Source: Nodosilinea sp. PGN35 (GTDB lineage: Bacteria > Cyanobacteriota > Cyanobacteriia > Phormidesmidales > Phormidesmidaceae). From it: a stretch of 64,000 nt of DNA. The stretch lies in the NCBI RefSeq assembly GCF_029109325.1, contig NZ_JAQKQJ010000005.1, forward strand, positions 62,001 to 126,000, given 5' to 3'. Both the position numbers and the translations under genes were made by a program. The stretch's first letter is position 1. Each line of letters starts with the position of its first letter. Below, one piece after another: positions 19,215 to 28,562 of the stretch. The notes beneath the pieces were generated by a model. It was not told the DNA's origin. It did no database searches and saw nothing but the letters and a program-made list of their open reading frames with translations.

Positions 19215-19994
19215 ATGGTCGCCACTCCCCGCTTTCAAGCTAAAGGCAGCACCCTAGAGTTGTTGAGGCTCTACCAGAGCAGCCCCAACCTCAACCTACG
19301 CAATCAGCTGGTACAGCTCAATATTGGGCTGGTGCGGCGCGAAGCCTACCGCTGGCTACAGCAATCGAATGAAACCTTTGACGATCTGATGCAGGTGGGC
19401 AGTCTGGGCCTAATTCGGGCCATCGAGCGGTTCGACATGGGCAAGGGCTACGCCTTTAGCTCATTTGCCATTCCCTACATTCGCGGCGAAATTCAGCACT
19501 ACCTGCGCGACAAGAGCACCTCCATGCGCATTCCCCGGCGGTGGCAGGCGCTACAAAGCCAGTCGGCCCGTGTGATTCGCCAGCTCCAAGCCGATCTGGG
19601 TCGGCTGCCCAGCGATGCCGAAGTTGCCGTTGCCCTCGATATCTCTGCTGCCGAGTGGCAAGAAGTCAAGCTAGCCAACCGCAACCGCTCTCTACTCAGC
19701 CTCGACGCCCCGGTGCAAGACGAAGAATCAGCTTGTTTAGGCGATCTACTCCCCGACCTCAAATACAGGAGTTTTCAGCTAGCTCAGGAAGATCAAATTC
19801 GCCTACAACAGGCCCTTCACCAGCTAGAGCAGCGCACCCGCGAAGTGCTCGAATTTGTCTTTCTCTACGACCTCACCCAAAAAGAAACCGCTGAGCGCAT
19901 GGGCATCAGCGCCGTCACCGTATCGCGCCGCGTCAAGCAGGGGCTCAAGCATCTCCAGGTGCTAATGGTGTCCAACGAAGATGAACCAGCCTAA
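19215..19994 (+). CDS. sigF: RNA polymerase group 3 sigma factor SigF
   Basis: A 259 aa sigma-70 family protein without region 1.1, the size and pattern of cyanobacterial SigF. Region 2 contains DDLMQVGSLGLIRAIERFD with GYAFSSFAIPYIRGEIQHYLRD; region 3 and the region 4 helix-turn-helix (LTQKETAERMGISAVTVSRR) follow. In Synechocystis SigF controls pilus formation and phototactic motility. The gene downstream (20064) encodes a membrane protein with a PilP-like tail, which fits that link. No anti-sigma gene is adjacent. Confidence 0.93.
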   Translation: MVATPRFQAKGSTLELLRLYQSSPNLNLRNQLVQLNIGLVRREAYRWLQQSNETFDDLMQVGSLGLIRAIERFDMGKGYAFSSFAIPYIRGEIQHYLRDKSTSMRIPRRWQALQSQSARVIRQLQADLGRLPSDAEVAVALDISAAEWQEVKLANRNRSLLSLDAPVQDEESACLGDLLPDLKYRSFQLAQEDQIRLQQALHQLEQRTREVLEFVFLYDLTQKETAERMGISAVTVSRRVKQGLKHLQVLMVSNEDEPA

Positions 19995-20063
19995 ACCGCT
20001 CTGCATCCCCAGAATTGAGCTATCGTTTAGAAATATCGGCTCAGGAAGCAAGGAGGCTTGGCC

Positions 20064-21062
20064 ATGGGGGCGATCGCGTTTTTAGTTTTATTTGTACTGG
20101 GTTTACTGCTGGCTACCGTAGGCAGCATTGTCGGCCTGGTGGACGCGTTTCGAGTGAGCCCTGTGTGGGGGTTACTCTCGCTGCTTGTGCCCTTTGTGCT
20201 GCTAATTTACTGCATTAAATTTTGGGGTCGCAAGTGGGCGCGCAACAGCCTCATCATGAGTTTGGGTGGGCTGGGGGTAATGCTGCTTTCCACCCCGCTG
20301 CTGGGCGCATTTATTGCCCAGAGGGCTGGGCAGTTTGGCACTGCTCCCGACGACGGAGTTCCCGCTGAGGGCGTTGTCATTGAGCCAGTGCCGGTGCCCG
20401 ATGAGCAGGTAGCTACCGAAGAAGAATTTACTGAGCCGCTGGTGCCCGTTGCGCCCCAGCTGTCTCCCATTGCCCGAGCCGATTTAATTCAGTCCACCGA
20501 TCCAAACGAGCGTCTTCAGCAGATCAACAGAAGCCGCACTGATCCCTTTGCCGTAGTACCCATCCCGCCCCCGCCCCCACCGGTTGTTGCTCCGCCCCCA
20601 CCCCCAGGGGGAGGCGCTGCTCCCGGCACAGCTACCGCTGGGGCACCCGGAGGAGCTGGTGCTACTGCCGGAGGTGGTGGGGCCGGAGCCCCTGTAGCTG
20701 CTGCGCCTGGCACGACCCCTGGCAGCCCCGGTGGGGCTGCTCCTGGCAGTCCCGGAGCAGCGGGTCAACAGCCAGCTGCCCGCCCCCCCCTGGCTCCTCT
20801 GCCCCAGCTGCCCCAGCCCACCCTGGCCGAGGCCGTCCTCGTTACTGGGGTAATGACCATTGGCACTGAAAACTTTGCCGTGGTAGAAACCTCCGCTGGT
20901 AGCCAGTACGTCAGGGCCGGCCAGCGAGTTTCCAATGGGCAAGTGCTGGTAAAGCGCATTGACATGCGCGGCAGCGATCCGGTAGTTGTACTCGAAGAAA
21001 ATGGCATTGAGGTTTCTCGCCCGGTGGGTGCTCCTTCGGCAGCAGCTGAACCTTCGGCCTAA
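20064..21062 (+). CDS. Membrane protein with Pro/Gly-rich linker and PilP-like C-terminus
   Basis: About 332 aa. The start is ATG 20064, seven bases after a perfect AGGAGG (20051-20056), in preference to the in-frame TTG at 20058. Three hydrophobic segments lie at about 1-25, 33-53 and 62-85. An acidic region and a Pro/Gly/Ala-rich linker follow (about 165-250). The C-terminal 65 residues (VTGVMTIGTENFAVVE..., GQRVSNGQVLVKRID) resemble the small beta domain of type IV pilus PilP or secretin-associated proteins. Function is inferred only; the sigF neighbour supports an envelope or pilus role. A strong terminator follows. Confidence 0.75.
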   Translation: MGAIAFLVLFVLGLLLATVGSIVGLVDAFRVSPVWGLLSLLVPFVLLIYCIKFWGRKWARNSLIMSLGGLGVMLLSTPLLGAFIAQRAGQFGTAPDDGVPAEGVVIEPVPVPDEQVATEEEFTEPLVPVAPQLSPIARADLIQSTDPNERLQQINRSRTDPFAVVPIPPPPPPVVAPPPPPGGGAAPGTATAGAPGGAGATAGGGGAGAPVAAAPGTTPGSPGGAAPGSPGAAGQQPAARPPLAPLPQLPQPTLAEAVLVTGVMTIGTENFAVVETSAGSQYVRAGQRVSNGQVLVKRIDMRGSDPVVVLEENGIEVSRPVGAPSAAAEPSA

Positions 21063-21085
21063 ACTTGGTTGATTCGTGAGCGGCG

Positions 21086-21121
21086 GCAAAGCTCCGGGGG
21101 CATCCTCGGGGCTTTGCTTTT
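21086..21121 (+). terminator. Rho-independent terminator
   Basis: GCAAAGC (21086-21092) pairs with GCTTTGC (21111-21117), with a GC-rich interior that extends the stem, followed by a short T-run. It starts 24 bp after the stop of the PilP-like membrane protein gene. Confidence 0.75.
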
Positions 21122-21191
21122 AGGTAGAGGTCTGCACCCCGCAGCAAGTCGTGTCAGAATGTGAATTGCTCAATGTGGTGTGGAAATTTAT

Positions 21192-22403
21192 ATGCCGCTT
21201 GAAACGGTTGTTTGGCAGGGGTTGTGGGGTGCAATCGCAATTCTCATAGCAGAGGTGGTGCGCGACATCTATCACGTGGTCAGCCACTTCTGGCCGCCGC
21301 TCATGGGCCTGCACAACTGGCATCACCGGGCCTACAAAAAAGACTTCACCCCCGTTAGCCCCACCCTTTACCGCCAGGCCCAGATCTATAACGACATCCC
21401 CGAAGCCCTCGTGATGACCGGAGCCTTGACAGGATTAGCTTTGCTTACCGGCATTCCTGGACTGGGGTTGGGGGCACTCTACGGGTTGGGGTTCTTTACG
21501 GCAGCGTTCGCCCGGTCCCAGGGCTGGCTGCTCACTACTGACCTGACTCACGAACCTGGCGAACTTACCACTATTCCTGGCAACTGGCGAGTCAACCGCA
21601 CCTATCACTGGCGGCACCACTTCGACGATACCAGCGCCTACTTCGCTGGGTACTTCACTTTTTTAGACAAGCTGATGGGCACCGCTGTTTCCCTCAAAGG
21701 TAAAACCGTAGCGGTTACCGGCGCATCGGGCACAATGGGCCGCGCTCTGCTCCACGAACTCATCCGTCAGAAAGCCCGACCCATTGCCCTCACGACCTCT
21801 GCCGATGCAACTTTTGCTGAAGGTATTCCCTGCTGGCAGTGGCAGCCCGGGGCTGAGGCTGACCTGCGCGAGGCGCTCAAGAAGGTGGATATCTTAATTT
21901 TGAACCACGGGCTGAATGTGCATGGCGATCGCACCCCCGTCGCCATTCAAACGTCCCTGGAGGCGAATGCGCTCTCAAGCTGGCAACTGATGGAAGTCTT
22001 CTTCAGCACAGTGGAAACCTCACCCCAACGGGCCACCAAAGAGGTTTGGGTCAACACTTCCGAAGCCGAGGTCAACCCTGCCTTTAGCCCGCTATACGAA
22101 TTGTCTAAGCGGCTAATGGGTGACCTGGTGAACCTGCGGCGGCTCGATGCCCCCTGTGTGGTGCGTAAGGTGATTCTGGGGCCGTTTAAGAGCAATCTCA
22201 ACCCCATTGGAGTAATGTCTGCCGACTGGGTTGCCTGGGCGGTGGTAGCTCTGGCCAAGCGCAACGTGCGCAACATCATCGTCACCATCAACCCGTTGAC
22301 CTATCTGTTGTTTCCCATCAAAGAACTGGCCCAGAGTCTCTATTTCAAACTCTTTACTCGCCACAGCCGTAGTCACATCGGTGAGGACATCAAGCAACCT
22401 TGA
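21192..22403 (+). CDS. Fusion of sterol desaturase-like hydroxylase and SDR
   Basis: About 403 aa from ATG 21192 (GTG 21180 is also possible). The N-terminal half is a fatty-acid-hydroxylase-type membrane di-iron domain with His boxes HNWHH (41-45), DLTHE and YHWRHHFDD. At about residue 175 it passes into a Rossmann SDR domain with TGASGTMG, an NHGLN-containing strand and a Ser...Tyr-xxx-Lys arrangement (NTSEAE...LYELSK). This matches the family annotated as bifunctional sterol desaturase/short-chain dehydrogenase in cyanobacteria, of unknown substrate; a hydroxylated lipid or carotenoid-like substrate is inference. The stop is followed after one base by a perfect palindrome. Confidence 0.85.
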   Translation: MPLETVVWQGLWGAIAILIAEVVRDIYHVVSHFWPPLMGLHNWHHRAYKKDFTPVSPTLYRQAQIYNDIPEALVMTGALTGLALLTGIPGLGLGALYGLGFFTAAFARSQGWLLTTDLTHEPGELTTIPGNWRVNRTYHWRHHFDDTSAYFAGYFTFLDKLMGTAVSLKGKTVAVTGASGTMGRALLHELIRQKARPIALTTSADATFAEGIPCWQWQPGAEADLREALKKVDILILNHGLNVHGDRTPVAIQTSLEANALSSWQLMEVFFSTVETSPQRATKEVWVNTSEAEVNPAFSPLYELSKRLMGDLVNLRRLDAPCVVRKVILGPFKSNLNPIGVMSADWVAWAVVALAKRNVRNIIVTINPLTYLLFPIKELAQSLYFKLFTRHSRSHIGEDIKQP

Positions 22404-22404
22404 A

Positions 22405-22426
22405 AACGTTCAAACGTTTGAACGTT
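22405..22426. repeat. 22-bp perfect palindrome, GTTTGAACGTT family copy 1
   Basis: Half-site AACGTTCAAAC followed directly by its reverse complement GTTTGAACGTT. It lies one base after the stop of the hydroxylase-SDR gene and between convergent genes. Related copies occur at 35292-35333 and 39794-39823, also between convergent genes. Likely a bidirectional terminator or a protein-binding site; there is no T-run. Confidence 0.85.
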
Positions 22427-22549
22427 CACAGGAAAACTGTCCTCACCAAACTGGCTAAAGCTCTAAAACTTGCCTGGCCCTGAATCTGGTGAAGGACTTT
22501 TCCCCGGCTACAGCGTTCGTTTACCCTGCCGCGCTAGGATTGTTGCTCA

Positions 22550-22852
22550 CTAGCTGCGGTCAAAAAACTCTACCTGGGGGAGTCGAGGGTCACTGACCAT
22601 GCCCAAACCTTGAAAATTCCAGCGGTTGATCAAAGGCTTGAGACCTGAGGCGGTAACGGTTTCGATCGCAAATTTGTCGCTTAGCTCAGGGGCGTGGGCG
22701 TTGAGGTAGCTGAGGGCGTCGTAGTCGGCGGTAAATACTAGCAGAAACCCGCTGGGGCGCAGCTGAGCAGGAGGGCTCTCTCCGTGGGGGCGGGCGACTA
22801 GGTAGCTGCCGTCGGCGCGCGATCGCAGCACATAGTAAAGCTGAGAAACCAT
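22550..22852 (-). CDS. Conserved cyanobacterial hypothetical, 100 aa
   Basis: A small soluble protein starting MVSQLYYVLRSRADGSYLVARP, with a LLVFTADYDALSYLNAH core and a C-terminal LPQVEFFDRS. It looks like a single compact alpha/beta domain of about 100 residues typical of small cyanobacterial proteins. I do not know a function. It begins 14 bp after the ABC permease stop on the same strand, so it is probably co-transcribed. Confidence 0.7.
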   Translation of the reverse strand: MVSQLYYVLRSRADGSYLVARPHGESPPAQLRPSGFLLVFTADYDALSYLNAHAPELSDKFAIETVTASGLKPLINRWNFQGLGMVSDPRLPQVEFFDRS

Positions 22853-22866
22853 AGGTCTTAGCTGCC

Positions 22867-23934
22867 TCAGTTGATATCCGACAGACGAATGCGAGGGTCA
22901 ACAAAGCTCAGCGCCAAATCGGCCAGCAGGTTGCCAATAATCAGCAGCACCGCCCCCATAATCAGACTCGCCATTACCAGATATAAATCCTGAGCCTGTA
23001 CTGCTTCAAGAGTTAGTTTTCCTAAACCAGGCCAGTTGAAATAGGTCTCAGTGATGAACGCACCGCCCAGCAGGCTAGCAAACTCAAAGCCCAGGAGCGT
23101 AATCAGCGGGTTGACTGCATTGCGCAGAGCGTGAATGTAGACCACCCGATTTTCTGATAACCCCTTGGCTCGAGCAGTTTGAATATAGTTTTGGCGCAGC
23201 ACGTCGAGCAGCTGCCCCCGGGTAATTCGCTGGAGCCCAGCAAAGCTAGTGATACTGAGGGCTAGAGTTGGCAAAACCAAGTGCCAGCCTACATCGACAG
23301 CCTTGCCAAACCAGCTGAGGTCGTCGTGGATAATGCTGGTGCGTCCGCCAATGGGAAACAGCGGTGCCACGCTTTGGGCAAAGAACAGCAGCAGCAGCCC
23401 GGTCACAATACTAGGCATACCCTGGCCCAGGTAGCTCAGCACCCGCAGCACTTTATCGACGGGGCGGTTTTGATTGACCGCGCTGACAATGCCCATGGGC
23501 AGAGCGACTAGCCAAGTGACTAGAAATGCTGCGAAGGAGAGCAGCAGCGTGTTGGGCACTCGCTCCCACAGCAGGTCTACCACCGGGCGCTGATAGGCAA
23601 AGCTGAGCCCAAAGTTGCCGTGGAAGATCACTTGGTAGAGCCAGCTGAGGTACTGCCGCCACACCGGCTGATCGAGGCCAAACTGGGTTTCGAGCTGGGC
23701 CAGGGTCTCAGGCGAAAACTGCGGGCTCTGGCGATACTGATCCAAAAAGTTGCCGGGCGCTAACTGAATCACAAAAAAGCTCAACGCCGAGGCCAGCAGC
23801 AGCGTCAGGGCCGCCTGCAAGATGCGTTTCACCACGTAGAGCACAGTTTCGCTGGTGGCAAAGACCACCAGGCGATCCCAGGGACTGATCAGCGGGCGGC
23901 GAGGAGTAGAAAACTGGGCCATTCCCAAGTGCAC
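22867..23934 (-). CDS. Oligopeptide/dipeptide-type ABC transporter permease (DppB/OppB family)
   Basis: A 355 aa inner-membrane permease with six predicted helices. The N-terminal helix (LQAALTLLLASALSFFVIQLAPG) is followed by the family's periplasmic loop and the cytoplasmic coupling motif TARAKGLSENRVVYIHALRNA. The start is unsettled between GTG 23934 and ATG 23922. No DppC-like permease, ATPase or binding protein lies next to it, so the remaining subunits must be encoded elsewhere, which is common in cyanobacteria. Confidence 0.9.
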   Translation of the reverse strand: MHLGMAQFSTPRRPLISPWDRLVVFATSETVLYVVKRILQAALTLLLASALSFFVIQLAPGNFLDQYRQSPQFSPETLAQLETQFGLDQPVWRQYLSWLYQVIFHGNFGLSFAYQRPVVDLLWERVPNTLLLSFAAFLVTWLVALPMGIVSAVNQNRPVDKVLRVLSYLGQGMPSIVTGLLLLFFAQSVAPLFPIGGRTSIIHDDLSWFGKAVDVGWHLVLPTLALSITSFAGLQRITRGQLLDVLRQNYIQTARAKGLSENRVVYIHALRNAVNPLITLLGFEFASLLGGAFITETYFNWPGLGKLTLEAVQAQDLYLVMASLIMGAVLLIIGNLLADLALSFVDPRIRLSDIN

Positions 23935-24375
23935 AGATATAAAGGGCTGTCTGTGGTGATTCTAAACCAATCGTGTCGAGCCTAGAGGGTTTTAGCTGTT
24001 TGGCCCAGTAGATAGGGCATTCTGATGCACTCCCAGGCTATTGCCAGCAGTCCTCGCTGCCGGGCGGCGTCACCCCAGCAGCAGCTCGCAGCGGCAGAGC
24101 AGCCACAAAAAACCCCAGCCGTCCAAAGCTGGGGTCAGTGGATAAAGAGGTAATTCAACGGGTTGATTTAAGGTTTTGATTTAAATGTTTGATTTATGAA
24201 AATGCACTGGTGCCTTCTCTGACCTAGCCGCTTGACTTAGCTACAAGCCTGAGCTTGCCGTCAGTTAGCAGACTATGACATTGTTAACACTGCATAAAGT
24301 CTATGGTAGCCCAACATCAGCTGCCGTTACAAAGACTACGGATGAACATATTCGCAAACTGTACTCTCTGCACGC
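23935..24375. other. 441-bp intergenic region with a minus-strand terminator
   Basis: No gene seen. It separates the 3' end of the cryptochrome gene from the ABC permease start. It holds a rho-independent terminator on the minus strand (24107-24134) about 240 bp past the cryptochrome stop, leaving room for a long 3' UTR or a small RNA between 24135 and 24375; I could not recognise a known RNA family there. Confidence 0.6.
24107..24134 (-). terminator. Rho-independent terminator
   Basis: Read on the minus strand: CCCCAGC, an 8-nt loop, GCTGGGG, then six T. It terminates transcription coming from the cryptochrome side or from an unannotated small RNA upstream of it. Confidence 0.85.
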
Positions 24376-25833
24376 CTAACCAATTTTTCGGGCAGCGTTG
24401 TAGATCGTTTCGTTGGCCTGTACCGACTTGGACAAGTTCACCACAGGGCGAGGGTAATCGACCCCAACGGTGACGCCAAAGCGTTTTTGCTCGACGGGCT
24501 GCAGCGTCCAGGGTTGGTGCACCTTGGCGGCAGGCACATCGGACAATTCCGGTAGCCAGTGTTTAACGTAGCGGCCCTCGGGATCGTAGTCCTTGGCCTG
24601 CTTGGGAATGTTGAAGTAGCGAAAGCCCCGGGCATCGTTGCCGACCCCGGCGGTGTAGTTCCAGTTACCGTAGTTGCTGCAGGGGTCGTAGTCTATCAGC
24701 AGCGACTCGAACCACTCGGCCCCCATGCGCCAGTCAATGCCCAAATTTTTGGTCAAAAAACTGGCCACGTTCTGCCGCCCCCGGTTTGACATGAACCCAG
24801 AACAGGCCAGCTCGCGCATGTTGGCATCCACCAGCGGAAAGCCGGTCTTGCCCTCCCGCCAGGCATCGAAGCGCGGCCAATCCTGTTGCCAATCGATCAG
24901 CAGGCCGCGCAGGCCTGAGGGGTAGAAGATGCGATCGCCGTGCTTAGCACCGACAAAGCGAAAGTAGTCGCGCCACAGCAGCTCAAAAATCAGCCAGTAG
25001 GTCGAGTCGTTTCGAATCCGCTCGGCTTCGTAGGCCTGCACGGTTTTGTATACCTTTCGGGGCGACAGGCAGCCCAGCGCCAGCCAGGCTGACAGCTTGG
25101 ACGAATAGTCGGCCCCCACCATGCCGTTGCGGGTCTCTTTGTAGCGCCGTAGGCAGTCGGCCTCCCACACGTAGTGGTGCAGGCGGGCCAGCCCGGCGGT
25201 TTCGCCCCCCGCAAAGGTCAGCACGGCGCGGCGGTCGGGCAGGGGCGGCTCCAGGCCAAAATCTGCCAGCGTCGGCATTTCCCCCAGATCTACCGGCGGC
25301 AGGGGAGGCATTTTTTTCGGCGTCGGCAGGGCTACATCTACCGTGCTGTGGTGCTCAACCTTTTTGCGGAACTGGGTAAAGACCTCGGGCAAACGACCGA
25401 TATCGAAAGGCAAATTGTCGGGGTGGTAGAGGGTCGCCCCCCAGTACACCTCGGTGGCACAGCCCATGGCGGCCAGCTTCGACTCCAGCGTCTGTTCCAC
25501 CTGTAGCTCTTCGCTGGTCACCTCTTCGTGCCAGTAGACGGTGTCGATGCCGTGGGCCTTGACCAGCTCTGGAATCACTTCCTCTGGCTGGCCCACCCAG
25601 ATCACCAGATCGCTGCCCAGGGTTTGGAGCGATCGCCGCAGATCGGCCACGCTCTCCAGCAAAAACTGCGCCCGGTAGGCCCCCGTTTTGGGAAAGCCAA
25701 AGGCGGTCTGGCCAAACTGGCGCGGATCAAAGCAGTACAGCGGCAGTATCGGCTGGCCCGCCCGCAGGGCCTCGTCGAGGGGTTGGTGGTCGTGGAGACG
25801 AAGGTCGTTGCGAAACCAGAGGAGGGTGGGCAT
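24376..25833 (-). CDS. DASH-family cryptochrome / photolyase
   Basis: 485 aa from ATG 25833 (start MPTLLWFRNDLRLHDHQ); the longer open frame upstream reads through repeats and is not part of the protein. The N-terminal photolyase domain has FGFPKTGAYRAQFLLES and the DASH-like LPEVFTQFRKKVE. The FAD-binding domain has YSSKLSAWLALGCLSPR, WRDYFRF, NMRELACSGFMSNRGRQNVASF and DYDPCSNYGNWNYTAGVGND. This pattern is that of cryptochrome-DASH (MTHF antenna, FAD cofactor; repair of cyclobutane dimers mainly in single-stranded DNA, blue-light sensing in some species). The gene is divergent from prxQ across a repeat-rich 333-bp region. Confidence 0.93.
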   Translation of the reverse strand: MPTLLWFRNDLRLHDHQPLDEALRAGQPILPLYCFDPRQFGQTAFGFPKTGAYRAQFLLESVADLRRSLQTLGSDLVIWVGQPEEVIPELVKAHGIDTVYWHEEVTSEELQVEQTLESKLAAMGCATEVYWGATLYHPDNLPFDIGRLPEVFTQFRKKVEHHSTVDVALPTPKKMPPLPPVDLGEMPTLADFGLEPPLPDRRAVLTFAGGETAGLARLHHYVWEADCLRRYKETRNGMVGADYSSKLSAWLALGCLSPRKVYKTVQAYEAERIRNDSTYWLIFELLWRDYFRFVGAKHGDRIFYPSGLRGLLIDWQQDWPRFDAWREGKTGFPLVDANMRELACSGFMSNRGRQNVASFLTKNLGIDWRMGAEWFESLLIDYDPCSNYGNWNYTAGVGNDARGFRYFNIPKQAKDYDPEGRYVKHWLPELSDVPAAKVHQPWTLQPVEQKRFGVTVGVDYPRPVVNLSKSVQANETIYNAARKIG

Positions 25834-25867
25834 GGGGGGTGGGGAGTAGAGGGTGAGGGAGAGGGAA

Positions 25868-25902
25868 AGTTTTGAGTTTTGAGGTTTAAGTTTTGAGTTG
25901 CG
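25868..25902. repeat. Heptamer short tandem repeat (AGTTTTG)
   Basis: Five consecutive heptamers with phase AGTTTTG: two perfect, one AGGTTTA, one perfect, one AGTTGCG. Such heptameric STRRs are typical of filamentous cyanobacteria. It lies in the cryptochrome leader. Confidence 0.85.
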
Positions 25903-25965
25903 TAGGGTGCATTCGGCGGCAGATATCCTGGGCCTATGACCTCGATCTCTGCCCGCCAATGCACC
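25903..25965. repeat. Inverted-repeat element, copy 1
   Basis: Ends TAGGGTGCATTCGGCGGCAG and CTGCCCGCCAATGCACC are imperfect inverted complements (GGTGCATT/AATGCACC and GGCGG/CCGCC). The 63-bp element is repeated 41 bp downstream and resembles the GTAGGGTGC-type MITE/REP elements scattered in cyanobacterial genomes. Confidence 0.8.
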
Positions 25966-26006
25966 GCTGGGAGTGTCCGGCGATGCTGCCGTCCCAGTGA
26001 GGTGTG

Positions 26007-26070
26007 TAGGGTGCATTCGGCGGCAGATACCCTGGGCTGTGGCCCTAAATCCCTGGCCCGCCAATGCACC
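26007..26070. repeat. Inverted-repeat element, copy 2
   Basis: A second, direct-oriented copy of the preceding element: the first 24 bases are almost identical (GATAC for GATAT), the middle is more diverged, and it ends in the same CCCGCCAATGCACC. Together the two copies occupy much of the cryptochrome-prxQ divergent region. Confidence 0.8.
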
Positions 26071-26166
26071 ACCGCAGGAAAACCTCCACGGCTAATCTGC
26101 CCGCCATGCTGCCCCTTTATTAAGTATTCTAAAGAACTATCTAAACCCGCGCAGGAGATTTCCGCT

Positions 26167-26628
26167 ATGGCAATTAAAGTAGGCGATGCCGCTCCCGATT
26201 TCACGCTGCCCGACCAGGCAGGGGAAGCGGTTACCCTGAGCAGTTTTCGCGGCCAGCGGGCCGTGGTGCTGTACTTTTACCCCAAGGACGACACCCCCGG
26301 CTGCACCGTGGAGTCGTGCTCCTTTCGCGACAGCTACGAAGACTTTCTGGCGGCGGGGGCTGAGGTGATCGGCATCAGCGGCGACTCGCCGGATTCACAC
26401 CGGGCCTTTGCCAGCAAGCACAACCTGCCCTTTACCCTGGTGAGCGACAGTGGCTCGGCGGTGCGCAAAGCCTACGGGGTGCCTGCTACCCTGGGGCTGC
26501 TGCCGGGCCGGGTCACCTACGTGATTGACAAAGAGGGCGTTGTCCGGCATGTTTTTAACTCTCAGTTCAACCCCAAGGGCCACGTGGTCGAGGCCATGGG
26601 CATTCTCAAAACCCTGCAAGCCGCATGA
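26167..26628 (+). CDS. prxQ: Peroxiredoxin Q (Bcp family)
   Basis: A 153 aa thioredoxin-dependent thiol peroxidase that reduces H2O2 and organic hydroperoxides. The start [16 protein letters not shown] at ATG 26167 has AGGAGAT upstream. The active-site loop is [10 protein letters not shown], with peroxidatic Cys46 and the resolving Cys51 five residues later, which is the atypical 2-Cys PrxQ arrangement. No signal peptide, so cytoplasmic. Its stop overlaps the start of the next gene (ATGA), implying translational coupling. Confidence 0.95.
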   Translation: MAIKVGDAAPDFTLPDQAGEAVTLSSFRGQRAVVLYFYPKDDTPGCTVESCSFRDSYEDFLAAGAEVIGISGDSPDSHRAFASKHNLPFTLVSDSGSAVRKAYGVPATLGLLPGRVTYVIDKEGVVRHVFNSQFNPKGHVVEAMGILKTLQAA

Positions 26629-27044
26629 CGATGGAACTTCAGCCTGAGCATTACGAGTTGGCGATCGCCCTGTCGGCCATGGAAGCGGCCATGACAGGGC
26701 TCTGGTACCCCAGCGAAAGCGACGCCCTGGTCTCGCTGGTGATCTACGCCGACCCCCTGCCCGACACCGAGGCCCTGGCCCAAAAGCTGGGGGCGGGGGA
26801 CGACAGCCTGGAAATTCAGCCCGCCGAGGCGTTTTTTCGACCGGTGCTCCACAACCCCTACTGGGCCAGCGAACAGGGCGGCCACCTGGCCCAAAAGTAC
26901 GCCAACCTGCGCGACGTACTAGAAACTCACCTGGACGATCTCCAGAGCATTCGAGTGGGCCGGGGGAACGTGACGCTGTACCTGCTGGGGCGGCATTCTA
27001 CGGGCTGCTACCTGGGGTTGTGCACCCATGCGGTAGAGACGTAG
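26625..27044 (+). CDS. NuiA-like (nuclease A inhibitor family) protein
   Basis: A 139 aa protein. The central features, [17 protein letters not shown] near the N-terminus and a C-terminal [24 protein letters not shown], match the NuiA-like fold family, whose founding member in Anabaena inhibits the sugar-non-specific nuclease NucA. No nucA gene is in the window, so inhibition of a nuclease is not shown here; many family members are stand-alone and uncharacterised. Its ATG overlaps the prxQ stop by four bases (ATGA). An alternative in-frame start is ATG 26631. Confidence 0.78.
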   Translation: MTMELQPEHYELAIALSAMEAAMTGLWYPSESDALVSLVIYADPLPDTEALAQKLGAGDDSLEIQPAEAFFRPVLHNPYWASEQGGHLAQKYANLRDVLETHLDDLQSIRVGRGNVTLYLLGRHSTGCYLGLCTHAVET

Positions 27045-27097
27045 CCACTCCGCCCAGATGACGGTAGCCTAACGGTAGCAACCGAGGCACAAATTCC

Positions 27098-28546
<1,449 letters not shown>

Positions 28547-28562
28547 GCCCTGCCGCCGCCTG

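Noticed and set aside
25834..26064. N-terminal extension of the cryptochrome frame
   Set aside because: It reads through a heptamer array and two repeat elements; the conserved start MPTLLWFRND is at 25833.
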